This document shows positions 44,648 to 58,870 of a stretch of DNA of 64,000 bases, piece after piece. The notes below the pieces were generated by a model. The model ran no database searches and was not told the DNA's origin. It was given only the letters and a program-made list of their open reading frames with translations. Position 1 is the first letter of the stretch. The number at the start of each line of letters is the position of its first letter. A program made the translations under genes and the position numbers. The stretch lies in NCBI RefSeq assembly GCF_018812025.1, contig NC_063066.1, positions 8,764,382 through 8,828,381 of the forward strand. The letters run 5' to 3'. Origin of the DNA: Megalobrama amblycephala. Lineage: Eukaryota > Chordata > Actinopteri > Cypriniformes > Xenocyprididae.

Positions 44648-47600
44648 TGCCTACAACTGTAAGCAGACACTTTTAGATTACATTTTGTCCAAAAAGAAGC
44701 AGAAAAATCGACTAAATTTCTAAAAGCAGACATACCCCCAAGTTATAATGATTGCTACGCCTCTAGGGTTGACAAACTTGCTGCACGCTGCCCAGTGTCT
44801 GTAACGTGCGCGGCGCATTCGATATCTGTGACACGACTCGTATCGTAGCATCTGCTGAACACATCGCGTGGGTGAAAAGCGAGGAGCTGTTGAGAGCTTA
44901 CAAATAATCACCATCTCGCAAAATGTCCAAGAGGAATTGTCACCAACCACTGCCAGGGCTTGTTTTACACAGGCGGAGCAGGAAGGAGAGACTCGGAGTG
45001 TATCGGTGATTACAATAAGACTGGTATTGACTGGGGTGTCAGTACCACCTTATTCAATCAATCCTGCATTAAAGCAGCTTTGCCCAAATTATAAACAAAA
45101 GCTACGATTTCATACATATAAGGAGTCAAACAACTAGACTATGAAGCTGAGAAAGAGCAGCACCTTCACCCTGCCGCGGCCCCAGTCCAGCTGTACCCCT
45201 CAACTCCACTGGGACCCCGTCCAAATCACTCACTCACTTACTTACTTTCACACAATTTGCATCAGGTACATACAAGACCTGTACATCATATCTAAGCCCA
45301 ACAGACAGCTCTTTGTATATGGGCATTTGGAGAGAGAGAGAACCTAACCTGAAAAAGCAAAGTAAATATTCTAGTAAAAACACTGAAAATGGAACCAAAT
45401 TTAAAAGGTCTTGCAAATTACTGAACAGGGAAAACAATTCTGAACCTTTGACCATTTCAATACAGCCCATTAACTAATCAAAACAATCAAAGGGTGATTT
45501 TAGTAAAGATTTTTTAAGCCAAAAAAAGATAACTGGAATATGTTTGACAAGAAAATACTATTTCAGTCCATCTACTTTCTATAACAATTTCATGTTTAAT
45601 TCAATGTGTTACTTGCAGTTTCTATGTAATTATTTGTGAAATAATTTCAAATGAAATCCTACACCACTTTTTTTCCAGTGTACAAATAAAAATACAGCAT
45701 TCTTAAGGTTATACATACTATAACATGTGAATATGTCATTTCTGCACTGCAGCACCAAAAACCATCGGCTGAGATTGGCCCACTCAAACAAACAATTTAG
45801 AAAGTGCCACAGTATTTACACTCTTTATTCAATATGTTTATATAATCAATACTTCTATCTTTTAAGAGGACAAGTCAATATGCCTGCAAGAGCTAATCTG
45901 GGCAGAAATCCATCACACATGCATAAGGGAGGCTTCGTGGATTTCACGTTGCTTTAACGCAAGGCCAAACTTTTTGACAGAAATAAGATCCATTTCCATT
46001 CACATGTGATCCTTAGGAGTAAACCACCTGACTATAAATCTGAAAGAGGGATTTTGTTATTGCTGACTCCAATAAGTCACTTCCTGTTGCTGTTCTGGAG
46101 GCCCAGGAACATTCTGTTTTGCTGACGGATGAAGGGATGGAAATTGCCCTGTGGACAAAACCCAGATTAGTCCCGACACCCCCCGTTCCCCTCTCTCCTT
46201 CTTCCTAGGCCACGATGGCCCCAGACAGACTTCAGCCTCCACAACCCCACGCTGCTAGCCAGCAGGCTTAACCGCCGGGGTTAAAGGTTAACAGCCACTC
46301 CTCTGAGAGAGGCCATGCACTGTGACCCTGCTAGGATTGACCAGCAGACCCACCACCCACACATATTACGCGCACACACATTCAATCACAGGCCGGACCC
46401 ACTGAGTCAGAAGTCATAAATTCTCCGGGGGATTATTTCAGGCCACCCGTCACTATAAATCGCTCTGGCCACCACATCAACATGCCGTTGCCAAAAGAAA
46501 CAGAGTAATGGGCTTCCCTTGTCTGCCTAATAAGACACATGCGGCAACTTCCACATGCCAGCACGAGTGTCATCATCACCATCGCTTCTATGTGCACCAT
46601 GATGAGCCATGGAGAATTATGATTCCACTTCTTATTTGAAAAATACATTTTTCCTAGCTACAATTTTCCTCAACAGAACAGATTGAAAGACATTTATTCT
46701 ATTCTAGAAAAACCAAATAACATTTCTACAAAAAACAATACTGTGTAAATGCAGTTATATGCATGGTTAATGTTCAACATTTGAAACATAACTGACAGCA
46801 ATGATATCTTTGAAAATTTGCATGCATAACTTCAATTGGCTTTCTTTCATGCATTTATTTGCATACTAAACCGTCTTTGACAAATGGCCGACACCATGAA
46901 TTAAAACAAGGTTAAAGGATGAAAGTACACTATTTAAAGAGCTGTAATATTTCTGATGCAACAAAAGGAAAATCCTGGTGAAAAAAAAAATTATGTTGTG
47001 AAGATTTTCATCCAATATCTTATTTTATTGTTTTTATATTTTTAGTTCAATAACAAAAACACTCTCACTAAGGTCAACTGTCAAGAAAGATAATTCAGTA
47101 TGCAAATAAATGCAAGAAAAACTATGTAAATATTGCAATATTTTTGTAATATTTTGAATAGTTAACATGAACGATGTTAGTCAATGGAAGATTTTCACAA
47201 AACAAAAAATGAATGTTAAAGGGTTCAAGCCAAATTGAAAACTGAAGAATTTATTTTATTTATACTTTAGTTTTAAAATATAAAAAAAAAAAAACATGTT
47301 CACTCTCAGTGATGAGAGACATTCAAAATGGACGTGACAACATGACTCACACGCTACTGTGAGAGTTGACTACAAAGCAACATGGCTAACATCCCAACAC
47401 CAGAGCCTTCTTTACACTACCACAAGCTGCAATTACCACAGAAGGAGGGGAACTACTATTTGACAAGAAGCTTTTTTTCCCTGTTGCGCCATGGGGTTTA
47501 AGACGTCCCGACCCAACTAAATCAGATGTGTTGCTTTGGCTAGTTTTCAGGAGAGATAACCACAACTTGCAGATAAAACATCAAACCTCAAGGGGAAATG

Positions 47601-49560
47601 CTCCAAATGAGTATTGCTTGAAATGTTTGTGGAATGAGCATTTAATGAGTACACTCCCTCCCTTTGGCATAAGACGCTCGTGCATTGCTATTACCTTTGA
47701 GATGAGAGTGGATTATTGAGATAAAAGGCAGAGCGAAATTAAGCGCAGGCATTTCAGACAGATAAAAGCTAAATATTTGATTTCTAAATCATAGCCTTTC
47801 TATTATATGGTTGTCTCCTCCAAAATGTGCCTTTCATGTTCAGACATGTCTCCGTTCATGCACTCTCCTGCCTTCACACCATCTGCATGAAGACAGATCT
47901 CAGCCCTCTTCTCTCTCTGTGTGGCCTGAGGCTATCTTTGGACTGTCCATCCTTCATTTACAGACTCATGAATACAGGGTGGAGGAAGGAGCGCTTTCAC
48001 AATGACTCCTGACAATCGTCCTTTTCTAAATTGTCTAATAGCCTGAATGGACATGGGTCTTGATATCAACAAGACAGACATCATGCAACACACAAAACCT
48101 GGAGTTGGAGTGCTTTACAAGAACAACAAGATCCAGAAAATATCAGATATTTTTAAAAGACACTCTTGGTAATCACAAGGGCTGCGGGATATTGAATATT
48201 CGCAATATATTCGCAATATATTTGACTTACTTTTAATTCAAGCCAAAAAGTCTAAATAATTTGGTTCACTCAATGAGCATGAGAGACCACAACTGGCGTC
48301 TTGTTCATGAGGAAACAGCTGGCGCTCTCTATTAATAGAGTTGTACAGAAGGTAAAGATACAACTCCTCAGGTTTTCATTGTGCGGTTCTCACCGCAATG
48401 GGAGCGTATTCAAACAGGAAAACTGTAACAGGAACCCATTATTAGAGAGCAACTGCTCATATGGCGGTAATAAAGAGGGGAATTACTTTCTCTTTCTCTC
48501 CAAATCCAATCCAGCATCTCTCAAACACTGCCATGACAAGTTTACAACACAATTGCCAGCACAATGATGCCTTTCAGAGACTTGCAATAAATGTAGGATG
48601 GCTAAATGGAAATGACAGCGGAGCTGGCCGGTGCATACGATCACTAAACGAAATGGTGGATGATGTCAAGGGGGTATTTTATGGCACTTGAAGTGAAGCA
48701 CTGAGAAAAACAGGCCTTGGTAAGGAGGTACTCAACACTTACATGTAGGCTATATTGTCCTGTAACCATCATCAGATTTAATGAGACAAGCTTTTACTTG
48801 CTCACCGTCAGTCTATATGACTACCCCTTTCCCTTCTTGACATATTCTACACTTTTGCAGTATTTTATTTTTTGCATTTTAGTGCACTTATAAAGTTAGA
48901 CAAGTTTTTTTTTTTTTTTCAGGGCATCACAAACGGTCATATTTTAGTTTTTAATTATCAATTAGGCTTTCACTAACCCTTAAAATTACACATGAAGTTT
49001 TTGTTATTGTACCTTTAAAGCAGAATTATTTTTGGATGTTAAAAGCTCAAATGTAGCCAAATGCTTCAACAATAAGTAAGCTATTCATAGGCCGACTCCC
49101 TGGAAAAGACTCCCTCGAACACTGTGGCTTGATAAAAACATTGCTATGTTTGTTGCCATTTTAATACCAGACTATGCCAATGTTGTGCATTTGGCACAGT
49201 TTGATGATCAACGATATATACGTTTTTTAAATTAAATTGCAGCCTTTGATTTGATAAATCACACCAAGCTATATTGCGATTATCATGCAGCCTCATTTAT
49301 TTATTTTAAATTAACATTCGATATAATTATTAGACTTTCAATTCACAGCCTCTTTCTGTTCCCTCATGAACCCCTATTTAGGAAACCCTGATTTGGAGTA
49401 TTGGATAAACAATGCATAAATGTGAGTGGTCATATGTTAATATGCTGACATTCTGGCATCATAAACATTCGCTTTCAGAATGACCGACTTTTTCCACTTA
49501 GTTTCCATAAATGAGCTTGATGAACCTTAGAGTTGTTCTACATAGGAGATCAAACTCTCA
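44648..49560. other. gpc4 intron 1, mostly unique-looking sequence
   Basis: Nearly 5 kb with few recognisable transposons. A CpG-bearing patch at 44780-45010 (GTGCGCGGCGCATTCG, CATCGCGTGGG) and a CCGCGGCC site near 45174 stand out, but no glypican exon 1 (signal peptide plus SCxEVR) can be read on the minus strand. No RNA gene recognised. Confidence 0.45.
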
Positions 49561-50300
49561 TTTCAAAAGAGCAAAGAAAATCCTATTTTCCACCAACTCA
49601 CGCGTGTTCTGTCGATGCTGTTAAAGCGCTAATAGGCGTGATCACATATGTAACGTGAAGGGGGTGATTCAAAAAGCTCTGAGACTGTGCTCAAGGACAC
49701 ATTCCACTATAAAAACATTAGCAAAAAGCTCACTTCACAGGTCTGTTGACCTACAATTAGAGAGATGTTTTTCCAATCCAGCCCCCCTTTCCATTCCTGA
49801 TATATCCTCCTCCTGCTCTATGGAGAGCTCCTACTATTCCCTGATCCTCTGAGGCCACATACGCAGGTTATACTACTGATCCGGAGCAGAGCATTTTCCA
49901 TAGTAGGTTGTTTACTTGCTCCATGTGGTTGATCCGTCCGCAGAGGTCACGTATCATACCGTGTCTGGAATGAGCGCTGCTAATCCCTTTCGCTATTTAA
50001 TCTTCAGATATGAGCGATATCCTCTGAGAGACACATCTCTCTGCAGCCCTGTGGGGCAGGTGTCATATTAATGAGGAACCGAGTTAACAAGCAGGATATC
50101 CCACGCCAACTGGCCCAACTGACACTCGCACAGGGCAGGAAACCCTCTTACAATACTGTACAGTCCAGCCAAGGGCTCATTCAGCAAACTACGGCCCTTG
50201 TGTCCGGTAAGACCGAAATAAAGGAAGAAACACACAGAGTGATTAAACAAAACATGATGCCAGATCACTGTTTGCCCAAAATTTTCCATTTAAATTCATA
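49561..50300. promoter_or_regulatory. Repeat-free block with dense motif-like sequence (enhancer candidate)
   Basis: The region from ACTCACGCGTGTTCTGTCGA through AGCGCTAATAGGCGTGATCA to TAATGAGGAACCGAGTTAAC is unique, evenly composed and carries homeodomain-type TAAT cores, E-box-like CAGGTG and AGGTCA half-sites. It lies deep in intron 1, a usual place for glypican developmental enhancers. Suggestive only. Confidence 0.25.
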
Positions 50301-53300
50301 ATAGGACAACAGGTTTAGTCTAGAGAGACTTTTCCTCACCAAATTGTTAATGGTTAATGATTTTACAGAGGTAATTGTGCATGTACGTGGCAAATATTCA
50401 ACAAAATGGTTAATGTGCAGTTGATGCAAAACATGTCCATGAATTTTTTAGGTTCACATTTACGTAAGTTTAAATGCGTATTTTAAGTACTGTGATTATT
50501 CACTTTTCACCATTCTATCTTTGTTTTAAGTGGTCTTGCAGTGTGACAAATGCATCTTTAAAGCCGGCGTTAAAAACGAAAATTCACCTTATATATTTTC
50601 TAAATGCATTTTATTGGTCTTATTCTGAATGACCAATCCACGGATGCGTTTCATGTTTTCACATTTTTTGACCTCATAATTTTGAATTCCGGTAATGTAT
50701 GCCAATCATTTCATAAACTTAAACTCTGGCGCTTTCTTATAAATCAACTGCAAGCTCTCATTCAGATCTGCCTTCAATCAATAGATAGAACAAAGTTTTG
50801 CCTTTTTTTTAATAATCTGTTTAACTCAGGCATGCTGACCTATGAGGTTGTCAAATTAAAATTTGAATTTCGAATATTGTGACGAAATCATAACCAAGCA
50901 GTTCACAAAGAATGCATTTTCTGCGCTGCTTTTCCATCGTTTGCTAGACGGACATCTTTGACCGTTGCACTCGCATCTTGCACATTATAGAAAGCCGTAT
51001 AAAATTAAAAGAAATTCAATTTTCAAAAATCATTCCACTGCATTTCATGTTTTCAAAAGCAAAAGTACTCTGTGCGATCGGTGCTTCGGCTCTTTTGTAT
51101 TAAACAAACGCATCATGCTTTTTTATGCAATTTACAAAATTATATTTAATTTATAGTTTAAACAGTTTAATATGGTACATTAATATTTTGCTCATTGCAT
51201 CCTCTTGTGGCCTCAGGAGACAACCCAAAAGATGTGTTCCCCTTATTGAAATTATTCCATTTAAATTCAAATATTAGTAATATTTAAGTAAAAGATTCGA
51301 ATTTAGTTTTTCAGCCATTTTAACAGCCCTACTGACCTACCAAAAGTATTTCATGTCAGCCACCCTTGTTTCAATAGAAACATCTTAGAGCAATAGTTAC
51401 ATTCTGAACTACATACATCTGGTTGTACTCTGAACCCACATAAATCACAACCAAAAGAGATTTAGACCCACAGAAACGTTTCAATCCAATTCTTGCTGAG
51501 CTCTTTATTCAAATCATATAAAATAAGCACTCAAGGTTCGCTTTGCAATGGTTCAGATATTAGGAATTTCAGTTGAGGAGATTTAGAGTTGAAGAGACAT
51601 GGCAGTCTGCCACAAGGCCAAGAAAAGCATGTGTGTGAAATGATGCTTCCTTAAATTAATCAGGGATTAAAATCTCTCACACAGCTGTCAAAACACCAAA
51701 CCACCAACATTTTCTTTTCAGATGGCATGCAGGTTAATGAAGAGGAAATAAATGTGCAAAAAAACAAAGCAATATGGTTGTCTTCATCAAAAGTCAAGGT
51801 CCCGATCGTATACTACCGAGCCGTTACACTTGACTCTTAATAACAGGCTTATGAGTCTAGACGCTTGTGTGATCATTAACCAGGGTAAAAGCACAGCAGT
51901 TAAACCATCTCCTGCTCTTCTGTGGTGCACTGAGGCACAAAGCAACATGTAAAACACAAACCAGATGTAAAGTATGATGCTGGGCAGGGAGCCTTAATAC
52001 CACGTAAATCCTCAAACTCTGAATCGGTGCGGTAAGACACACATATGTTAGATTGGTGCCTGTGTGTGTGTGTGTGTACACACTTGAGCGATCACCCACA
52101 AGCTCTCATCCTTTTGTACCAGTCAATCTCTGATTGCTAAACCAGAGCAGGGCCTCTGGCCAATTAAAACTCCCCACTGGTAAGCATTCCAAAAGGCTGC
52201 CATCCATGAACATTTACCCAGAAGTCCTTGGGGAGATTCCACAACATCGCTACAGTCTCTCACTCCATGTCTGTCTCCCTCTCCCTTCCCAGCGTGCCGT
52301 CTCCGGCTTTGTCTCCACTCACAAAAGCTCCCTGCCTACACCACTTCCCAGGTCACCTCATTGTGAATCATTTAACTTGGACTGCCTCTTTCAGAGACAC
52401 ATTAAAAGTCAGGACACTGCATGTTTGGAGTTTAACAGAGGAATCGACGGATCTCTGTTGTTCATTACTTTCATGAAAGCTGGAGTGTGAAGCTTCTCGT
52501 TCAAACTACAGGGAAGTCAGTTAATGACAGAGCAGGGTCAGATCTCATGGGCGCAAGTAGGCATGCACAACGTGGCGGTGAATATCAAGTAGTGTTTTAT
52601 TATCAAACCTAACAATAGATAATATTATCCATAATTATTTGTGCTTAAAAAGACATCCAACATCTACAGACTTCTCACAATCTTTCAGACTTCCTAAAAC
52701 CATCACCATTTACTATGGATAAAAAAAATAAATAAATAAAAGACTGCAAGTACTTTTTTTTTGCTTGAAATGTGAGGTTCTTTGACCATTTGACTACAAT
52801 TTATTGGCTTAAATATATTGACCCAATATATTAATAAAAAAAGGAGCATTTTTGTTTAAGAACAGGCAAAACAGTATAGATTTATAAGCCATTATATTGT
52901 TTACGCACCATATTTCAGTACTGGTAAGATGTTTTATATCAGTGCCTTCCCAGGGAAATATCAGAAAATACAGATGATTCATCCACTTACAGAGCTGAGT
53001 AAGGGACGTGCTGAAGACGTGGACACAGCGGCTCCATGAAATGGAGCAAAGTTCAGTTGGAAGCAATTACACACCCCCATCCAATACCTCCAGCCAGAGA
53101 TACAATAAAAGACAAATTACAATGAGACGGCGTGTAAGCAGAGACACTGACAGCCTGGAATGCACCGTTTATTTACCCATGAGGAAAAAGAGGGCAAAAG
53201 GTACAAACCAGGAAGAGTCCAGGAGGAGGAGGGGGTTGAAAAAGAGGAGAAAATAACACATGAAAGCTGATGACACAGCTCACTCTGATGCTACAATGAA

Positions 53301-55214
53301 GGAATCCTCAATCTCTCTCCAAAAACGAACATCTGTGCGCATGTTTGCATGAAGACACACACAGATGGATGACAGTCGAGAGGTTAGCAGGGGGTGGGAA
53401 GATCCAACGTGAGAAACTGCAGGCCTGGCTGAGCAGTGACAATACATACATCACCTAAAATAATCAGTCAAACAGTAAACAACCTGGGGGGGACCGCAGA
53501 AAACGTACTTTTCCTCTCAAACATCAACAATGACAAACCAAAGCTCTGCTGTAATGCAAAGTAATGCCAGTTATGCTAAGAGGTAAACACTGCCTCCCCA
53601 AACACATCTTCTTTCCTTGTAATTCATCATTACAAAATGGAATTCAAACCAAAAGTATGCCTTGAGCGCACATGTATATATTAACATGTATAAAAATAGT
53701 TACCAGAAGTACATTTCCCACACAACTCAACTATCTGTATATCTCTTTCTATCTGTGTCTCTCTGTCCGAGTCTCCTACAGTATAGAACTGAGCTCTTTA
53801 ACTTCAAACAGCCATAGAAGATCGACACAAACAACCTGAGGTCCAAAAGGGGGTATTTCTAGGTCAAAGCATGTCTTGTTTGGAAATTTGCAAGCCAACC
53901 ATAAGCCGCATACGACTGAAACCACAAACACGCTCACTGTACGGCTCTCCAAGTCTAGATCCCCTTTATTTTTACACTCGTATTCTTCCTGACTCTCAAA
54001 ATCCGATTTTTAAAAACAAAACATCTCCTTAACCTTCAGCATATGAAAGGTTTTAACGCAGGAGCGCTATATTTTATCCCCCTTGGTAAAGCAAGTCAGC
54101 GGAAGCCCGAGCCATTCTTTGACACTGTTTATAACCAACATCTAAGAGTGGCTGAAATCCACCAGATGTCGAAACTGATGGACAAGAATCGAGGTAATGT
54201 GTGAGCTGTGTGTTAGAAAGAGAGAAGAGGGGATGGGGAAAGAGAAAGAGAGGGGCCCACGGGCAGGATGAGGTCAGGCCAAAGATCATATTTCCAAGTC
54301 CTCAAAGCTACAACGCTGCAACAATGATTCTGATATACCTGTTGGGCTTAGGAAACCGGATAGCCGTGAAGTTGGTAGGAAGAGCGGCAGCAATAAGTGA
54401 TTGTAGCGGGAGTAAACCTACACCGGGATAAACTTACTATGCTTTTGACTGACATCTCACCCATCTAGGATAATATATATGGACAGGTATGTCAATAAAT
54501 TAACCAATAAGAGGATCTTCTACGTTTAAAGACTGAAAGGAGATCAAATGTGGCCATTTTGGGTTTTCAGGCCGGGTGTCCATTTTGTTTTTCAGTGAAA
54601 TCATTGCTACGACTTTTCCCAATCTAAAAACATTCATCCAGGGTCTGCATGAGTGAATTGTGGCAAACTGAACAGTCATATTAGACTAGAAAAAAAAAGA
54701 AAGAAAAAAAGGCACTTAAATGTCGGAGCCAGGGGTGGGACCGGAGCCGAGGCATTTGGTTTTGATGACCGTTTTAAGAGTTCCCATCACCTCGTCAGTT
54801 AAATTGACGGAGGTCTGTGAGGGAGTTCTTCAACCGCCTCCACCCGTCTGCATGAACACACACCACCTCAATCCTCCAATCTCTCCAAAGGCTTTTTACA
54901 TGTGTATGAGGTGCAGAATTAGGTAATCGAACGGGTTGTATACAAGCGGGCTGATACGAGTCCTGGTCTGAGGCTCATCAGGGGGGAGTCTTGATGTTGG
55001 CCGTGGGAGTAATTAGCAGGGATTACAGGAAATCTGGAACATTCCCAGAGCTGAGGGCTTCTGCCCAAAACCCAGATGAGCCCCTGGCCTACATTTCTCG
55101 GCTCTCAAACAGCCACAAATGATTGTGAGCGGCAGGAGAAAAACCACAGACATAATATAGTCATGATTATCATTATTGCTTTACATTTAGGTTGTTATGA
55201 TACAATCATATCAC
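50301..55214. other. gpc4 intron 1, no gene recognised
   Basis: Mixed AT-rich (50.3-51.3 kb, 52.6-52.9 kb) and more balanced segments (52.1-52.5, 53.0-55.1 kb). A short (GT)n lies at 52058-52078. No exon, structural RNA or bounded repeat that I can support. Confidence 0.45.
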
Positions 55215-55480
55215 GTTTCAGTAACACTTTACAATGAGGTTCAATTTGTTAACATTAGTTAATGCATTAGGTCTACCGTTAGTTATACTTTTACAGCTTT
55301 TATTAATCGTAATTTGTTATTTCTACATATTCTAATACATTTTTAACATTAAGTTGGATAAATTCATATTAGTTAATAAATTGTAAATGAACATGAAATG
55401 CTCATAAAATAAATGCTGTAAAAATTGTTCATGGCTATAGTTCACGACACGATGCATTAACTAATGATAATGATTTGAAC
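55215..55480. repeat. AT-rich interspersed repeat related to 13195-13440
   Basis: It contains CAGTAACACTTTACAATGAGGTTC and TTAACATTAGTTAATGCATTA, a sequence family also seen at about 13.2 kb. Common in fish introns. Confidence 0.65.
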
Positions 55481-55589
55481 TTTAGTGTTATCGACTCTTC
55501 TGTTAACGCTAGATAGACTCATATTCATATTGTGTTGTGTCAACTCATTTGGGGTCGGTACATTTTTAATGTTTTTGAAACAGAGATTA

Positions 55590-56545
55590 GAATTGCAGAG
55601 ATTAGTTGAGTCTTGAGTCTCAGAAAGCCTAAAAAAATGATCAAACAGCACCTACATCCCCACAAGTTGTTCAGGAGGGTTTCAAGAAAAATCCTCTGCT
55701 CTCATCCAGAAACAATCTCCAGGATATTCAGTTGTCAGACAAGACTGGAACTTCAAACTGGACCGGCTTCTATGGTCAGATGAAACTAAAAAAAAAGAGC
55801 TTTTTGGCAGCAAACCCACCAGATGGGTTTGGTGCACACATGGATAAAAAGTACCCCATGCCCACGGTTAAATATACTGCTGGATCTTTAATGTTGTGGG
55901 CCTATTTTTCTGCTGTATCTTGTTCAGATACATGGTATCATGGATTCTATCAAATACCAACAGATAAAAAAATCAAAACCTGACCGCTTCTGCTAGAAAT
56001 CCAATAATGGGCTGTGGTTGGATCTTCCATCAGGACAATGATCCAAAACAAACATCAAATCCAACACAAAAATGGGTCATTGAGCACAAAATGAAGCTTC
56101 TGCCATGGCCATCTCAGTTCCCTGACCTGAACCCTAAAGAAAATGAGTGGAGTGAACTGAAGAGAAGAAGCACCAACATGGAGCTGGAATCTGAAGGATC
56201 TGGAGAGATTCTGCATGAAGGAATGGCCTCTGATCTCTTGTCAGGTGTTCTCCAAACTCATCAGGCATTATAGGTGAAGACTCAGAGCTGTTATCTTGGC
56301 AAAAGGAGGTTGCAAAAAGTTTTGAATAAAAGGGTGCCAATAATTGTGGCCAACATGTTTTGGAGAAAAACATTTATTTCATAATGTGAGTTTCCCTCCG
56401 ACTTTCAATTATTTTCCTTAAATGAAAGGTTATAATTTTGTGAATTTTTTGAATGAAAGATCAAAAGGATAAACAATGCAGATTTATTTTCACAGCTGCT
56501 TTTGCTCATAATTACTAAGGGTGCCAATAACTGTGGAGGGCACTC
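55590..56545 (+). pseudogene. Decayed Tc1-like transposon (transposase pseudogene)
   Basis: Plus-strand reading, across frameshifts, recovers Tc1/mariner DDE-domain signatures in order: LLWSDETK (first catalytic Asp region, about 55759), WIFHQDNDPKQTSN (second Asp, about 56020) and FPDLNPKENEWSELKRR (Glu region, about 56120). The reading frame breaks between them and there is an in-frame stop near 55981. GGGTGCCAATAATTGTGGCC (56331) and GGGTGCCAATAACTGTGGAG (56520) mark the 3' end; no matching 5' terminal repeat was found, so the copy is 5'-truncated and dead. It lies antisense within gpc4 intron 1. Confidence 0.85.
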
Positions 56546-58200
56546 TACATACCATACTTTTGCACTACATTGTGTTAAACCTCCAGCATATCTCATTTGG
56601 TTGATTTTATGCAGCTTTTGGAGGTGTAAAGAATTTATGATGTGAAGAACCTTGAGTGAAGGTCTCTGCACTGCTTACAGCTGGAGTAACAACACCAACC
56701 TGACTTAAACCAGCTAAAAAAAAAACACCAGCTCTCAAATAACACACACAGGGAGCTTTTACAGAGGAATGAGGGCAAGGGAATGTCCCAGTTGAGACCT
56801 GTATCCAAAGCTCCAGACTCTAGTCAGTCTCTGCTTGCATACTCCACCACATAGCAGCCATGCTAATGTCTGATAACAAAGCCACGGGAGGAAGGGTTTG
56901 AGCAAACAGCAGCCATCGCTGTAGCAGTCTGTTTTTGTATTAAAATCATCTGGAAAGCTTCCCACACACAGAGCAGATAGGGAGGTAAAAAGAGTGGGAC
57001 AAATGAAAAGAATGGGGGGGGGGGATAACACTTGGACAAGACTATGTAGAAATCCAGGATGGATGAAACAGCACAGAAAGAGAGAGAGAAGGAAAAAAGT
57101 AGTGTAGAAAAGCTGCTTCGGCACAAACACTTCCTACAAAGCTGTGCCTATCCAGCGGGATGCGAGGGAACAGGAACAGACCCACCGGCCAAGTTTGGGG
57201 GCCCAGGGAGTGTCGATTTAACAGCATGCAAATGGGAAGTGTTAACAAGGAACTTCAGTGGCAGCCTGTATCTGCCTTCAAGTGTGGAAAGCCACAAACA
57301 CAGGGCCAGATTTTACACAGCACCCATCCGACATCACTCTGTACTGTGCCAGATTTACTCAGGGAAAACCACAAACTACACTAACAATGTCACAAGAGAC
57401 ACAGGTCTTGGGCTGAGGAAGTGTGGGGCTTTTTTCTTCATGTCTCTGCACATCTGCCTCATTCAAAGAGCACGGATGACTCAGGGTGAGTCAGAGCTCA
57501 CGAATCCCGCCCCGGGCCACGTTTCGGAGCGTTCCTCACATTTCCTGTGAGCGGGTCACACGCTCTCGCTCAATCATATGTGGTGGCAGCTCCTCTTAGT
57601 AACATGTTAAGTTGCCACTCTTCTTCTGTCAGTCAAAACTCCCTTCTCTTTCATTCAACGGTCAGTCAATCCTCTGTTGAAGATGCTCCAGCTGAGTCTT
57701 TGTTGCCACTCCTGGCTCTGAGGACCCAGTGAGGAGGTCTTGGTGGTCCCCTGTGGAATGCGCCAAGGAGGGGGCAGACTCTGGGTAAAAGGGGTGCCCC
57801 ATTGTTCCCACACACTGAACTTACCCCCCACCAGGCCGTCGCTTTGGGGGGGTTGCGGGGGGCATTAAGAGGAAGCAAAGTAAGAGTAAAAAACAAACTT
57901 TCTCCACACATCTTCATAGATTTTACTTACGCAGACCATGGTAAGTCATAAATAATGAACATTTTGAACAGAACATGGATTTAAGCCAGGATACCACATC
58001 TACATCAGGAATCAGCTGGTCCAACCCGAACTCAGAGAACAAAATAACCATTTTACGGGGTGGCAATTTCGTATCAATTTGTACTATGCGATTCATATGA
58101 AAACCTATGATTTTTAGGGAAAAAAACGTAAGCACGAAGGTTCACGGCTAAATATAATTGTCAGTGGTTCATAAACAGATCATATGAGAATGTACAAGGG
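56546..58200. other. gpc4 intron 1, moderately GC-rich, no gene recognised
   Basis: 57.1-57.9 kb is richer in G+C with poly-G runs (57014-57024, 57845-57859). Frames here lack any domain. It could hold regulatory DNA. Confidence 0.4.
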
Positions 58201-58239
58201 TCACTGATGAATAAGGTTTTTAAAAGTGTAAAAAAACCA

Positions 58240-58870
58240 TAATGAGATTATGAGGTTTTTATAAATCAGTTAACACTGCTTTTTGGATGGACAAAATTTG
58301 TCACCAAAAAAGTCACTCGGTTTAACCAAATTTTGGTTTTACCGAATGACGATATTTTCAAAAAATGCTAACCGGTTGATATCTAGCTAACAAAAGAACA
58401 ATCAAACATTTTATATTTAGTAAAAGTTAGTAAAATTTTTAAAATATTACAACATTTCCCATGTTTTATAGTGGTTGTACCAAATGACCTGATGTTTCGG
58501 GGACATGCGTATGAGCAAGTGAAAACAAATTTTTCAAATAGTTAAAAGAGAGTTAGTTACTTTGCTTCACGGCCATGTGGTCCTTTGCAGGTTACATGAT
58601 ACTGCTCACATGACTTGATCCAAAATGATCCCTTTATATTGGTTACTCTGAATGACATCAATGAAATTCATTTTTCCGGACATTCTTTCTCACAACAAAG
58701 CAACGACTTGTACACATAATTTTAATACCATTTTGCCCTATGTTAATATATGGTGTTATAAAATCATGCCAGGCTAAACAATATATACATTTATTACATT
58801 TTAAGATATTTTAATCACAAATAAAATGATTGTATTGGCCTTTGGACGGTTAAACCGAATGACATTTTGA
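58240..58870. repeat. Possible diverged inverted-repeat element
   Basis: GTCACTCGGTTTAACCAAATTTTGG at the left and GGACGGTTAAACCGAATGACATT at the right are loosely inverted, with ACCGAATGACGATATT in between. It may be an old transposon with the ends 58312 and 58865. Weak support. Confidence 0.4.

Noticed and set aside
44740..45010. CpG patch considered as the gpc4 first exon
   Set aside because: No signal peptide, SCxEVR motif or correctly phased donor on the minus strand.
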